This document shows positions 47,064-55,427 of a stretch of 64,000 bases of DNA, one piece after another. This DNA comes from Agrobacterium sp. AGB01 (GTDB taxonomy: Bacteria; Pseudomonadota; Alphaproteobacteria; Rhizobiales; Rhizobiaceae), in assembly GCF_014851585.1 (NCBI RefSeq), contig NZ_JACVAB010000001.1:124001-188000 (forward strand). Direction: 5' to 3'. Made by a program: the position numbers and the translations under genes. The notes under the pieces were generated by a model, which saw nothing but the letters and a program-made list of their open reading frames with translations, made no database searches and was not told the DNA's origin. Every line of letters starts with the position of its first letter. Position 1 is the stretch's first letter.

Positions 47064-47816
47064 ATGAATATCGTTTTTCTGGCAGCGGGACGGGGTAGCC
47101 GGTTATCGGAACTGACGGGCGATACGCATAAATCGCTGTTGCCGGTGGCAGGCAAACCTGCCCTGCAGCATATTCTGGATGTCGCGGTGGCTGCAAAGCC
47201 GCGCGAGATCACCATCGTGACCGGATACCGCAACACGGATATCGAAGACTTTGTGCGTGCCACCTATGGCGATGCCGTTCGCCCGGTATTCAATGAACGT
47301 TATGCCGAGGATACCAATATCCTCTCGACGGATATTGGCGTCGATGCGCTGCGTCAGCCGCAGCATGGCTACCAGATTGTCGAGACCGATATCGTGATGC
47401 AGGAGCCCGGTTGGCAACGCATTTTCCGAGGTGCTCGCACGGCATCCGAATGGTCGACGCGCGGCCTCTACAGCGAGCAACTGACCGGTGGCACGCTGAA
47501 AACCGGTGCCGGCGGCAATGTTACTGATATCGTCTATGCCCCCAAATATGACGCAAAATACGAGGGCTGGTCGAAGCTTCTGGGAACGCTCTATGTCGGC
47601 AGGAACGAGGTTCAAGCAGACAGGTACATCCGCAAGCAAGCCATGCAGCGCACCATCGCGCAATATTACATGACACCATGGGTGGAAAACCTGGAGTTGC
47701 TGCCATGTCGCGAGCTTAACCTCAGCGCATTTTTTGCAGCCTCTTACAACGACGTTACCGCATACCGTAACGCCAGCCATCAATTTGAAGCAATGACAGC
47801 AGGACACGGAGCATAA
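47064..47816 (+). CDS. sugar-phosphate-type nucleotidyltransferase 1
   Basis: 250 residues from ATG 47064 (GGAG upstream). N-terminal NTP-transferase signature FLAAGRGSRLSELTGDTHKSLLPVAGKP: nucleotide loop and a conserved Lys. The acidic metal site appears as VETDIVM rather than the common GD, and the C-terminal part is divergent. Expected to join CTP (or another NTP) to a phosphorylated small molecule. The next gene begins two bases after its stop. Confidence 0.75.
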   Translation: MNIVFLAAGRGSRLSELTGDTHKSLLPVAGKPALQHILDVAVAAKPREITIVTGYRNTDIEDFVRATYGDAVRPVFNERYAEDTNILSTDIGVDALRQPQHGYQIVETDIVMQEPGWQRIFRGARTASEWSTRGLYSEQLTGGTLKTGAGGNVTDIVYAPKYDAKYEGWSKLLGTLYVGRNEVQADRYIRKQAMQRTIAQYYMTPWVENLELLPCRELNLSAFFAASYNDVTAYRNASHQFEAMTAGHGA

Positions 47817-47817
47817 G

Positions 47818-48201
47818 GTGAAGGTCGAACTCGTCGAGGTCGAAAGCCTCAAGCACATCGAAGGCTACAGCAAGCGCCGCGTGGAGTGGCTCAAGGAAAA
47901 GGTTCTGAACGAAAAGATTTGGAACAAACCCCTTGCGCTGGATGACCAGCACGCGCTCGTCATGGATGGGCAGCACCGCATGGAAGTCGCCCGTGCCTTG
48001 GGTCTCAAGCGCGTTCCCGCCGTCAAGTTCAGCTATGCCGAAGTTGAAATCTGGAGTCTGCGCCCAGGTAAATACGAATTCGACTGGAAGATGGTCACCG
48101 AGCGTGCGCTCAGCGGCGACATCTATCCTTACAAGACTGTGAAGCATCGTTTCCCGATTGATCTTCCTGTCATCAGCTACAGCCTGGAAGATCTGCGATG
48201 A
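47818..48201 (+). CDS. ParB/Srx-fold protein, SerK/SbnI-like putative serine kinase
   Basis: 127 residues from GTG 47818, GGAG upstream. The ParB/sulfiredoxin nucleotide loop is VMDGQHRMEVARALG (D50-G-Q-H-R54). The C-terminal stretch RALSGDIYPYKTVKHRFPIDLP matches the pattern A..G.l.PpKtTrH.fp found in free-serine kinases SerK (archaea) and SbnI (staphyloferrin B synthesis), which make O-phospho-L-serine. It is not a partition protein: no helix-turn-helix, and it is between two nucleotidyltransferases. Kinase activity and substrate are inferred. Confidence 0.6.
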   Translation: MKVELVEVESLKHIEGYSKRRVEWLKEKVLNEKIWNKPLALDDQHALVMDGQHRMEVARALGLKRVPAVKFSYAEVEIWSLRPGKYEFDWKMVTERALSGDIYPYKTVKHRFPIDLPVISYSLEDLR

Positions 48202-48869
48202 GTGGTGTTGAACGTGCAATCATTCTCGCCGCAGGTCGTGGTCATCAGCTTGATGGTTACACCAAGATCCTGATCCGTCATCCAAAGACTGGCAAGACGA
48301 TCCTTGACCATGCAATTGAAGCCTTCGCTGGCAAGCAGATCACAGTTGTTGTCGGCTTCCGTGCCGTTCAGATCATGGAACAGTATCCGCAGCTCGACTA
48401 TGTCGTGAACTACGACTGGGCCTTGACCAACAATGCCATGAGCCTTGGTCTGGCATTGGATGAGCGCCCCACTTACGTGGTGTCGGGCGATGTGTTCTTT
48501 GATCGTCCGCTGATTGAGAAGCTGGATGCCGCACCCGCCGATCTGGTGCTGACCGAGGCGCGCGAAAACCGCACGCTGACCGCTATCCATTGCATGTTGC
48601 GGGACGATGGTACGGTTGAGGAAACCTATCAGGGCGCGGTGCGCAATGTGCGCCACCCCGAGGCAATCGGCCTGTTCAAGATCAGCAATTCCGATCTTCT
48701 CGAGCGCTGGAAAAAACTCTGCATACGCCACGGCAACCTCTTCGTTGGCCAGACCCTGCCGTGTGATGGCGCGCCTGTCGCATCTGTCGCGGTCGAGGAT
48801 CATCCCTTCGTCGAGATCAACACGCCCGGCGATTATCTTAACTTCATGGAACGGTGCCGAAACCAATGA
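48198..48869 (+). CDS. nucleotidyltransferase 2 (LicC/MobA-like)
   Basis: 223 residues; ATG overlaps the stop of the kinase-like gene (ATGA). Signature AIILAAGRGHQLDGYTKILI (residues 7-26), metal-binding G97-D98 (VVSGDVFF) and the C-terminal VEINTPGDYLNFM, in which the Asp completes the metal site. These fit phosphocholine/phospho-alcohol cytidylyltransferases (LicC type) as well as sugar-1-phosphate enzymes. Probable product a CDP- or NDP-activated compound. Confidence 0.78.
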   Translation: MSGVERAIILAAGRGHQLDGYTKILIRHPKTGKTILDHAIEAFAGKQITVVVGFRAVQIMEQYPQLDYVVNYDWALTNNAMSLGLALDERPTYVVSGDVFFDRPLIEKLDAAPADLVLTEARENRTLTAIHCMLRDDGTVEETYQGAVRNVRHPEAIGLFKISNSDLLERWKKLCIRHGNLFVGQTLPCDGAPVASVAVEDHPFVEINTPGDYLNFMERCRNQ

Positions 48870-50119
48870 TCAGATCTGTAACGGTTGGCATACCGGTTGG
48901 CGCCAAGTCTCCAGCCGAACTGGAAGAAGGCGCCAAGGGGCTGATTGCAACGGCCAGAGAAATTCTTGGCGATGCCAACATGGTGCCGCGTACGATACGT
49001 TACACGCTTCCCGCTGTTGGTCTTGAAGGGGAAAATGAGGGGACGGTTCTCTCCACCCTTCGTTGGATCGACAATCTGGCAGCCGAAACCGATGTCCGCT
49101 GGTTCTGCCTGCCGTTCGATTTTGTTGAGGAAGGTCCAAGACGCCAGCGTCTGTCCACGGCACTGGACATCATTACCCGTTTCCCACGTCTGTTCATGAA
49201 CCTCATCGTCGCCGATGAGTATAAGATGTCTGTCTCGGCGGTAAATGACGTCGCCTCTCTGGTGACGCGTATTGCCCGCAAGAGCAATAACGGTTTCGAC
49301 AATTTCCGGGTCGGCGCATCCTGCGGCGTGCCAGCCAACTCGCCATTCTTCCCGTTCTCGCGCCACGAAGGTGATGAAATCGCTTTCAGCTTTGCGCTGG
49401 AAACAACAGGCATCGCTCTTTCTGTCGTGCAGGAACTGGGCGTTGCGCCACCAATCAACGTGTTCCGTGATCGTCTGGTCGAACGGTTGAGTGAAGCTTT
49501 GGGTGAGATCAACCAGCTTGGTCTACAGATCGCGGAAAGAACCGGTACCGTTTACAAGGGACTGGATGCGTCCTTCGCACCGTTCCCGGATGGTGAAATG
49601 TCTGTGGCCGCCCTGATCGAACATCTGCTTGGCGCGCCTGTCGGCAGCCATGGAAGCGTTTTCATCACCGGTGTGCTTACCGATGCCATCAGAGCATCGC
49701 TGCGCGCCAGCGGTGCCCTGAGCGTCGGTTTCAACGGCGTCATGTATTCCCTGATGGAAGACAATACGCTTGCTGCCGCCAATAGCCGCCGCAACATCAA
49801 CATGGATGCGCTGGTATCCCTGTCGGCGGTATGTGGTTGCGGTGTGGATATGGTACCGGTCAGTGGCAACAGCTTCCCCGAGGAAATTGCCGGCCTGACG
49901 CTTGATATTGCGCAAATGGCCTTGTCGTTGCACAAGCCGCTCGGCGTACGTGTTCTGCCAATCCCAAACAAATCACCAAACGAATTTACGGAGTTTAACC
50001 TGGACTTTCTGTGCGACAGCCGCGTTGTCGGCTTGCAGGCGCATGATCGCAGTCTGGCGACCTCCACCCCTTCACTGGGCCTTCTTTCGCCCCGTTTCTC
50101 TGATTCACTGAATAGCTAA
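48866..50119 (+). CDS. DUF711 (UPF0210) family protein
   Basis: 417 residues from ATG 48866 overlapping the previous stop (ATGA). The C-terminal CGCGVDMVPVSGNSFPEEIAGL and the KPLGVRVLPIPNK segment are hallmarks of DUF711, a family with a pyruvate-formate-lyase-like barrel and unknown reaction. GAS-C-GVPANSPFFP near 150 is a second conserved block. Usually found alone or with an ACT protein; here it sits mid-operon, implying a biosynthetic step on the same substrate. Confidence 0.75.
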   Translation: MIRSVTVGIPVGAKSPAELEEGAKGLIATAREILGDANMVPRTIRYTLPAVGLEGENEGTVLSTLRWIDNLAAETDVRWFCLPFDFVEEGPRRQRLSTALDIITRFPRLFMNLIVADEYKMSVSAVNDVASLVTRIARKSNNGFDNFRVGASCGVPANSPFFPFSRHEGDEIAFSFALETTGIALSVVQELGVAPPINVFRDRLVERLSEALGEINQLGLQIAERTGTVYKGLDASFAPFPDGEMSVAALIEHLLGAPVGSHGSVFITGVLTDAIRASLRASGALSVGFNGVMYSLMEDNTLAAANSRRNINMDALVSLSAVCGCGVDMVPVSGNSFPEEIAGLTLDIAQMALSLHKPLGVRVLPIPNKSPNEFTEFNLDFLCDSRVVGLQAHDRSLATSTPSLGLLSPRFSDSLNS

Positions 50120-50131
50120 GGCGCTCTGAAC

Positions 50132-50833
50132 ATGCTCGACAAGGACAAAGTCAAACGCTTCTGGGATGATCGTGCCTCGACTTTCGAGTCGGTTGCTTTT
50201 GAAAGCATCGCCAATCTTGAGCAAGACAAGAATAATCTTGAACTCAAGATCGACCGCGAAACACAAAAAGTGTTCGATTGGCTCGGTGATGTAAAAGACA
50301 AGACCATCGTTGATCTCGGCGCAGGCGTCGGTCAGTGGACGTTCCGCTTTACGGCCCGTGGCGCCAAGCACGTCACGGCGGTGGAATATTCCGCACCGCT
50401 GGCTGAAATCGGTCGCAATGAAGCGGTCCGTCAGGGCGTAGACAATATTGATTTCGTCGTGTCGCCAGCTGAAAAATTTCTGGCAGACGATGCATATGAT
50501 GTCGTCTTCATTTCCGGTCTATTCGTTTATCTCAACGATGATCAGTCCGACGAGTTGATGAAAAATCTCGTCAAGGCGTGCAACTCCAATACGTTGATAT
50601 TGTTGCGCGATGGCACTGGCCTCGAAAACCGTCATGAGATCAATGACCGGCTTTCGGAACATCTCCAGTCCAACTATTCGGCTACCTACCGTACACGCCA
50701 GCAATATGTCGACATGTTTGCCGCTGCCGGTTTCAGCATCGTTCGCGACGAGAACATGTTCGAGGAAGGTTCGCCGCTCAATAAATATCCCGAAACCCGT
50801 TTGCGCATCTATCAGTTCAAGCCGGATTTCTGA
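50132..50833 (+). CDS. class I SAM-dependent methyltransferase
   Basis: 233 residues. Motif I IVDLGAGVGQWTFRF (59-73), a following acidic residue AVEYS, and motif IV-like YDVVFISGLFVYL. The fold resembles small-molecule N- or O-methyltransferases. Twelve bases after the DUF711 gene and two before the racemase. Substrate unknown; in this context an amino or hydroxyl group of the activated head group. Confidence 0.82.
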   Translation: MLDKDKVKRFWDDRASTFESVAFESIANLEQDKNNLELKIDRETQKVFDWLGDVKDKTIVDLGAGVGQWTFRFTARGAKHVTAVEYSAPLAEIGRNEAVRQGVDNIDFVVSPAEKFLADDAYDVVFISGLFVYLNDDQSDELMKNLVKACNSNTLILLRDGTGLENRHEINDRLSEHLQSNYSATYRTRQQYVDMFAAAGFSIVRDENMFEEGSPLNKYPETRLRIYQFKPDF

Positions 50834-50835
50834 AA

Positions 50836-51618
50836 ATGGCGAAAATCCTGCCGCTTGGTGGCGACGTAGACTGGCCGGAAGACGAAGGCGTGCTGGGTGT
50901 TGTTGGGGTTGCGCCCTGGGCGACCATCGAGTTCTTGCGCGCCTTTTACGCTCTTGTTCCAGCCACCAAGGATTGGCATTTTCCGCGTGTCATCACGGAT
51001 ACCAACACCAAGTTGCCAAGCCGGGGCCGTTACTTCCAGCTCGGAGAGCGTGACCCTTCGCCTTACATAGCTGAGAACATTAGGGAATTGGCGGATTTGG
51101 GTGCAACGGTCATCGTCCTGCCCTGCAATACCGCGCATCTGCTCTATGACCGCTGGGCGGTAAACGCAGCTGTTCCAGTTCCTAATATCGTTGAGGAAAC
51201 CGTTGCCCTTGCCCATCATGAGCAGGCAAAGCTAGTAACGCCTTTCACCTCGACGTCGCTTGCCGATTTCGATCTATACGGTGCAGTAATCGAAAAGCAG
51301 GGCATGGCATGCCACCGTCTGTCGCCTGAGGACCAGTCGCTTGTTTCGCAGCTGCTGGAAGAGGTGAAAGTTCACAGTGTGGTTGGTGGCGCCAATCTGG
51401 AGCGGCTCGACCGTCTGTGTTCCAAACTGCGCCTGTCAGGGGTGGATACCATTCTGCTCGGTTGCACCGAACTGACCAGCCTCATGCCACGTTTTGCAAA
51501 GCATGGACTTAAGGTTTTCGATTCCAATCAGGCACTGGCTGGCAGTGCGTTCAGGCTCGTCATGGGCAAACAAAGCCAGACCACTTCCCACACGACACCT
51601 TCAGCGCTTTCCGCCTGA
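50836..51618 (+). CDS. aspartate/glutamate racemase family protein
   Basis: 260 residues. Both catalytic cysteines of the Asp/Glu/hydantoin racemase family are present: C97 in VLPCNTAH and C210 in LLGCTELTSL. It would interconvert L and D forms of an acidic amino acid or a derivative. Last gene of the seven-gene operon, two bases after the methyltransferase; the convergent DUF1513 gene ends 11 bases away. Confidence 0.82.
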   Translation: MAKILPLGGDVDWPEDEGVLGVVGVAPWATIEFLRAFYALVPATKDWHFPRVITDTNTKLPSRGRYFQLGERDPSPYIAENIRELADLGATVIVLPCNTAHLLYDRWAVNAAVPVPNIVEETVALAHHEQAKLVTPFTSTSLADFDLYGAVIEKQGMACHRLSPEDQSLVSQLLEEVKVHSVVGGANLERLDRLCSKLRLSGVDTILLGCTELTSLMPRFAKHGLKVFDSNQALAGSAFRLVMGKQSQTTSHTTPSALSA

Positions 51619-51629
51619 TACGACAGCGA

Positions 51630-52724
51630 TTATTTGACCAGCCTGACAATATGCTGGTCGAAAGCCACATCAGTTAGCCTGTCGCCAAAATGACCATCAT
51701 AAGATGACACGATGATGCCCTTGGTTGCAGCGGCAACGCCTGCCGCCTCTCGTACTGTCGTTGCCGACAGAACGCGGCCCGTCGCCTCATCAAGCACAAC
51801 TGCAGCATTGCCATTGGGTGAGGTCAGTCCCACAATCCCGTCACGGCGGTTCACCGCGATGGCTCCGACATAATTGGCCAGTTGTTCGGTCGTCTCCTCC
51901 GGCAGATCAATGAAGGTGATGTCCTCGCCCTTGGAGAAATATCCGGCCAGCGGCGGCAGGTCGTTGCGCGGTCCTTCGTATTGGCAGGCAAACCAGATGC
52001 GCACATCCTCACCAAGATCGACGTGACGCGTGGAAAGCTGGCTCAACTTCTCCGGCATAGTGTGTTTCTGCACTAGATTCCCGCTTTTGGCATCAAGCAG
52101 CACCAGAGATGGCTGCATGCGGTCAATATTGAGTTTGGTGCGCCCGAAGTCTGGATGGGTTTCAATACCGCCATTGGCTATAACAAGCAGGTGTCCGTCA
52201 TCGCTGACGGTCATGTCATGGGTGCCGATGCCATGTGCATCAAACTCTGCAATGCGCCTGAAACCGTCCCGCGCATCATAAAGGCCAATGACACCACGAT
52301 TGCCCTCAAAATCGTTTTCGCTGGCGTAAAGAATGGAACCATCGGGCGAAAATTGCCCATGCCCGTAAAAGTGTCGATTTTCCGGGGTGTGCATGACAAT
52401 GGGCTCGACACCACCGCCGGGGTCGAAGGCCATGGCAAAAGTACCGGGCCGGCGGGCAAACGCCACTGTCATGCCTGACCTGTGGCAGGTGGTCATGCCA
52501 TGGGCACGTGCTGGCAATTTCAGCCGGTCGATGATCTCACCGCTCTCGCTCAATGTCGCAATGCCGTAGGAGCCATCGCGTGCCCGAAAGCCTGAGGCAA
52601 ATACCGCATCAGCCCGCTCGAGCGCATAAAGTGAGCGCGGGCCAAGGGCTGCAAGGAAGGACGCACCGGCGGCTTTGATGAAATGGCGCCGGTCGATCAA
52701 CAGAGTGCTTTTCGCGCCTGTCAT
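51630..52724 (-). CDS. DUF1513 protein with Tat signal
   Basis: 364 residues. A twin-arginine-type leader (DRRHFIKAAGASFLAALG) and a beta-propeller-like body with HGMTTCHRSG and FYGHGQFSPDG. DUF1513 proteins accompany imelysins and di-haem oxidoreductases in iron-regulated clusters; their reaction is not known. Last of four minus-strand genes, nine bases after the imelysin stop. Periplasmic. Confidence 0.85.
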   Translation of the reverse strand: MTGAKSTLLIDRRHFIKAAGASFLAALGPRSLYALERADAVFASGFRARDGSYGIATLSESGEIIDRLKLPARAHGMTTCHRSGMTVAFARRPGTFAMAFDPGGGVEPIVMHTPENRHFYGHGQFSPDGSILYASENDFEGNRGVIGLYDARDGFRRIAEFDAHGIGTHDMTVSDDGHLLVIANGGIETHPDFGRTKLNIDRMQPSLVLLDAKSGNLVQKHTMPEKLSQLSTRHVDLGEDVRIWFACQYEGPRNDLPPLAGYFSKGEDITFIDLPEETTEQLANYVGAIAVNRRDGIVGLTSPNGNAAVVLDEATGRVLSATTVREAAGVAAATKGIIVSSYDGHFGDRLTDVAFDQHIVRLVK

Positions 52725-52733
52725 CTTTGAGCC

Positions 52734-53855
52734 TCAGTCGCCATCAGAAAAAGAGAAACCGGAACTCAGACCGATAGCTCCGCCATACTGGTCGTTCAGT
52801 CGGTAGATGAAATCCCGGCCATTCAGCAGAAGGTAATCAACCTTGGCGCGTTGCTCGTCATTGGCCAGGGCCTTTTCGACATCTGGATCGATCGTGCCAG
52901 CAACCCGCACCATGGATTTGGCGAGAAAGTCGATGGAGCCGCTGATCGAGCGTTGGTCGGATGGCAAAAGGTCAGCCATGCCAGCTGTTTTCATCAGGCT
53001 TTGAACGGCAGTGACGTTGTCGGCGATGCTTTTCCATGTCTGCCCTGAGCGCCAGTAGATCGCAGTGCGCGGAAATTTCACCTTTTCCGGACCCTTGTAG
53101 AAAGTCTCGATGCGCTGGTCACGAATGGTTTCCGAGCCGTGCACCAGAATGCCGAGCAGAGCGACGATCGCTTCCCGCTCATCACGGAATACCGGATTGT
53201 CCTGACCCGGCTCCGTCCAGCTCTTGGCGGCGCCATCCGGCTCGTCCCACACGGCCTTAAGGTCCTTGGCAACATTGGCAATGTTGCCAGCAACCGCAGC
53301 ACCGTATCTGCAACGAAAGCCGTCTTTTTCCTGTTGCAACGCTTCGGAACCGGTGCCGTAAAGAACAAACTCCAGTGCGCCCAGACCCTGCGCGGCAACG
53401 CTTTTGCCCTTCAGGCTCTCCGCATTTGTAACAGTTTCGTCTTTTTCCGTCAGGTAACGCTGAACCTGCTTGAGACCGAGGCCCTTGCGATCAGGGTAAT
53501 ACAGGATACGCTCAAATCGGTTCTGTTCAATGACCGGGCCAACACGGACGATTTCGATCGTCGACCACTTCTTGACTGTGTCGGCAAATGCAGCGGTAGC
53601 AGCATCCAGGGTTTCCTGTGACGGTGCCGCACACAACGCTTTCATGTTGCTTTCCAGCGAAGTCGCAGACACCGCAAGCGCTGCATAACCCGGCTTGATG
53701 AAACCATCGACAGCCTTCTTCATGATGACCCGCACCTTGGCAGGATCAAGCGGCGGCGGTGGAGAGAGCTCCACATCCTGCGCTTTGGCGTTAAACGTCG
53801 TCAGAACCAGCATGATTGGCAGAAGGCACAAGGTTTTTCGCATGACAGGTCGCAT
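52734..53855 (-). CDS. imelysin-family protein (variant without GxHxxE histidine)
   Basis: 373 residues from ATG 53855 (TGATG overlap with upstream gene). Signal peptide ending NAKA, then an imelysin (M75) helical domain with FERILYYPDRKGL and AQGLGALEFVLYG. The latter aligns with GYHAIEFLLWG of the paralogue upstream but has Gly instead of the His of the GxHxxE motif, a branch seen in other imelysins. Periplasmic iron-uptake partner. Confidence 0.85.
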   Translation of the reverse strand: MRPVMRKTLCLLPIMLVLTTFNAKAQDVELSPPPPLDPAKVRVIMKKAVDGFIKPGYAALAVSATSLESNMKALCAAPSQETLDAATAAFADTVKKWSTIEIVRVGPVIEQNRFERILYYPDRKGLGLKQVQRYLTEKDETVTNAESLKGKSVAAQGLGALEFVLYGTGSEALQQEKDGFRCRYGAAVAGNIANVAKDLKAVWDEPDGAAKSWTEPGQDNPVFRDEREAIVALLGILVHGSETIRDQRIETFYKGPEKVKFPRTAIYWRSGQTWKSIADNVTAVQSLMKTAGMADLLPSDQRSISGSIDFLAKSMVRVAGTIDPDVEKALANDEQRAKVDYLLLNGRDFIYRLNDQYGGAIGLSSGFSFSDGD

Positions 53856-55384
53856 CAAAGGGACTCCAGAAACGCCAGCAAAGCCTGCCGGTCAGATTTT
53901 TGCAAGGCTGCAAATGCATCCCGTGCCGTCTGCGCTTCTCCGCCGTGCCACAGAATGGCTTCGGTCAGGTCGCGCGCGCGCCCGTCATGCAGATAAAACG
54001 TATTTCCATTGACGGTCTTTGTAAGGCCAATGCCCCACAAAGGCTGTGTGCGCCATTCCCGCCCGTTAGCCTCGCCGACCTGTTGCCGATCGGCCAAACC
54101 ATCTCCCATATCGTGCAGCAGGAAGTTGGAATAGGGCCAGATAAGCTGGAAGGCCTGCAACGTGTCGGTGGCGTCACGGCGCGTGACATATTTCGGCGTG
54201 TGGCAGTTCGTACAGCCGGATTTGTAGAACATCTCCTTGCCGCGCAGAACCTGAGCGTCACTCACCTTGCGCCGTGCAGGGACTGCAAGATTTTCGGTAT
54301 AAAAGGTCACAAGGTCCATGACAGGGTCCGGCGCCTCGGTCGTGCCCAACCGGGGTTGAACCCCGGTCGGCAAGGTAAGACAGTCGGTCTGTGCGGGTGT
54401 GCAGTCACCATAGGCATTTGGTCTGTCCGGCGTGGAAATGCCGATGTCATGGGAGAATGCCGCGGCACTCTGGTCACGTACATTGGCGCTTTGCGCTTTC
54501 CAGCCAAAACGGCCGAGTTTGAGCTCGCCCGTTCTTTGGTTTCGCACCCAGGCAGGTTTGCCGGAAATGCCGTTGCCATCCCGGTCTTCCGGGTCGGCCT
54601 TGGCCATAATATCGTCGTCGTGGATGGCTTCGATCAGCCCCAGACCAAGTGTTGGCTGCGCAATGCGTGCCGATAGCGTGGTGGCGGGATCAAGTGGACC
54701 ATAGTTCAGCCCGTCAATGCCATAAGTCGGGTTGCGCAGTGTTATGACTTCACCGTCACCAAGTACAACCGGCATATCCTGATAGGTAACGGTTAGCCGT
54801 CCTTCGGATTTCAAGCTGGGAATGGCGAGGTTCTGTAATTGCCCGCCATAAATTGGATCAAGAAAATTCAGGACATCATGGCGGGCGATAGCGTCCCGTT
54901 CGGACTGGCTTGATGCTGTGCGGGCCAGCCGCAGAAACATCGAGACGGCGTCCTCTCCCTCGCGGGGCGGACGGCCGCGCCCGTCATTGACGTGGCAACT
55001 CTGGCACGAGCGGGCATTATAAAGCGGCCCCAGACCGTCTGACGCCTGTGTGGAGGAGGGGGAGGACACCCATAATTTCTGAAACAGCGCATTGCCCAGC
55101 TTGAAATCCTGCCGCCGCTCGAACGGCATATTGGCGGAAAAATGCGAAAAGGCGCCGCTATTTGGTTTTGCCCGGCTGGTGGTTGCCCCGGCAGACATTG
55201 CTTCAAAAGGTTCTGGCTTTGAAAAGTCCGCCGTCGGTGCCGTGACCACACTCACGCGGTTGCGGTCTTCGTCTGAAAGATCGCTGCGCAACACGGAGGG
55301 TTTGTCATCGGCTAAGGAAGGACGCAGCAGACTTGTTGCCGCCAACGCACATAGAAGCAACCGGGAGGGCCGGAAATGGGGCAT
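53855..55384 (-). CDS. di-haem oxidoreductase (DUF1111/thiol oxidoreductase family)
   Basis: 509 residues from ATG 55384; a GTG at 55402 is an alternative. Signal peptide (FRPSRLLLCALAATSLLRPSLA). Two haem-binding CxxCH sites, CQSCH (about 115) and CTNCH (about 385), define the family, related to bacterial cytochrome c peroxidases. In imelysin clusters it may oxidise or reduce iron during uptake. Periplasmic. Confidence 0.87.
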   Translation of the reverse strand: MPHFRPSRLLLCALAATSLLRPSLADDKPSVLRSDLSDEDRNRVSVVTAPTADFSKPEPFEAMSAGATTSRAKPNSGAFSHFSANMPFERRQDFKLGNALFQKLWVSSPSSTQASDGLGPLYNARSCQSCHVNDGRGRPPREGEDAVSMFLRLARTASSQSERDAIARHDVLNFLDPIYGGQLQNLAIPSLKSEGRLTVTYQDMPVVLGDGEVITLRNPTYGIDGLNYGPLDPATTLSARIAQPTLGLGLIEAIHDDDIMAKADPEDRDGNGISGKPAWVRNQRTGELKLGRFGWKAQSANVRDQSAAAFSHDIGISTPDRPNAYGDCTPAQTDCLTLPTGVQPRLGTTEAPDPVMDLVTFYTENLAVPARRKVSDAQVLRGKEMFYKSGCTNCHTPKYVTRRDATDTLQAFQLIWPYSNFLLHDMGDGLADRQQVGEANGREWRTQPLWGIGLTKTVNGNTFYLHDGRARDLTEAILWHGGEAQTARDAFAALQKSDRQALLAFLESL

Positions 55385-55427
55385 GGGGGGACCGGGCCGC
55401 ACAGGATATGTACGGCCCGCCTCATTC

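Noticed and set aside
47818..48201. Chromosome-partition ParB
   Set aside because: No helix-turn-helix, no parA neighbour, no parS-like repeats; context is biosynthetic.
45380..51618. Phosphonate biosynthesis cluster
   Set aside because: No phosphoenolpyruvate mutase or phosphonopyruvate decarboxylase is encoded; the phosphate chemistry points to phosphoesters.
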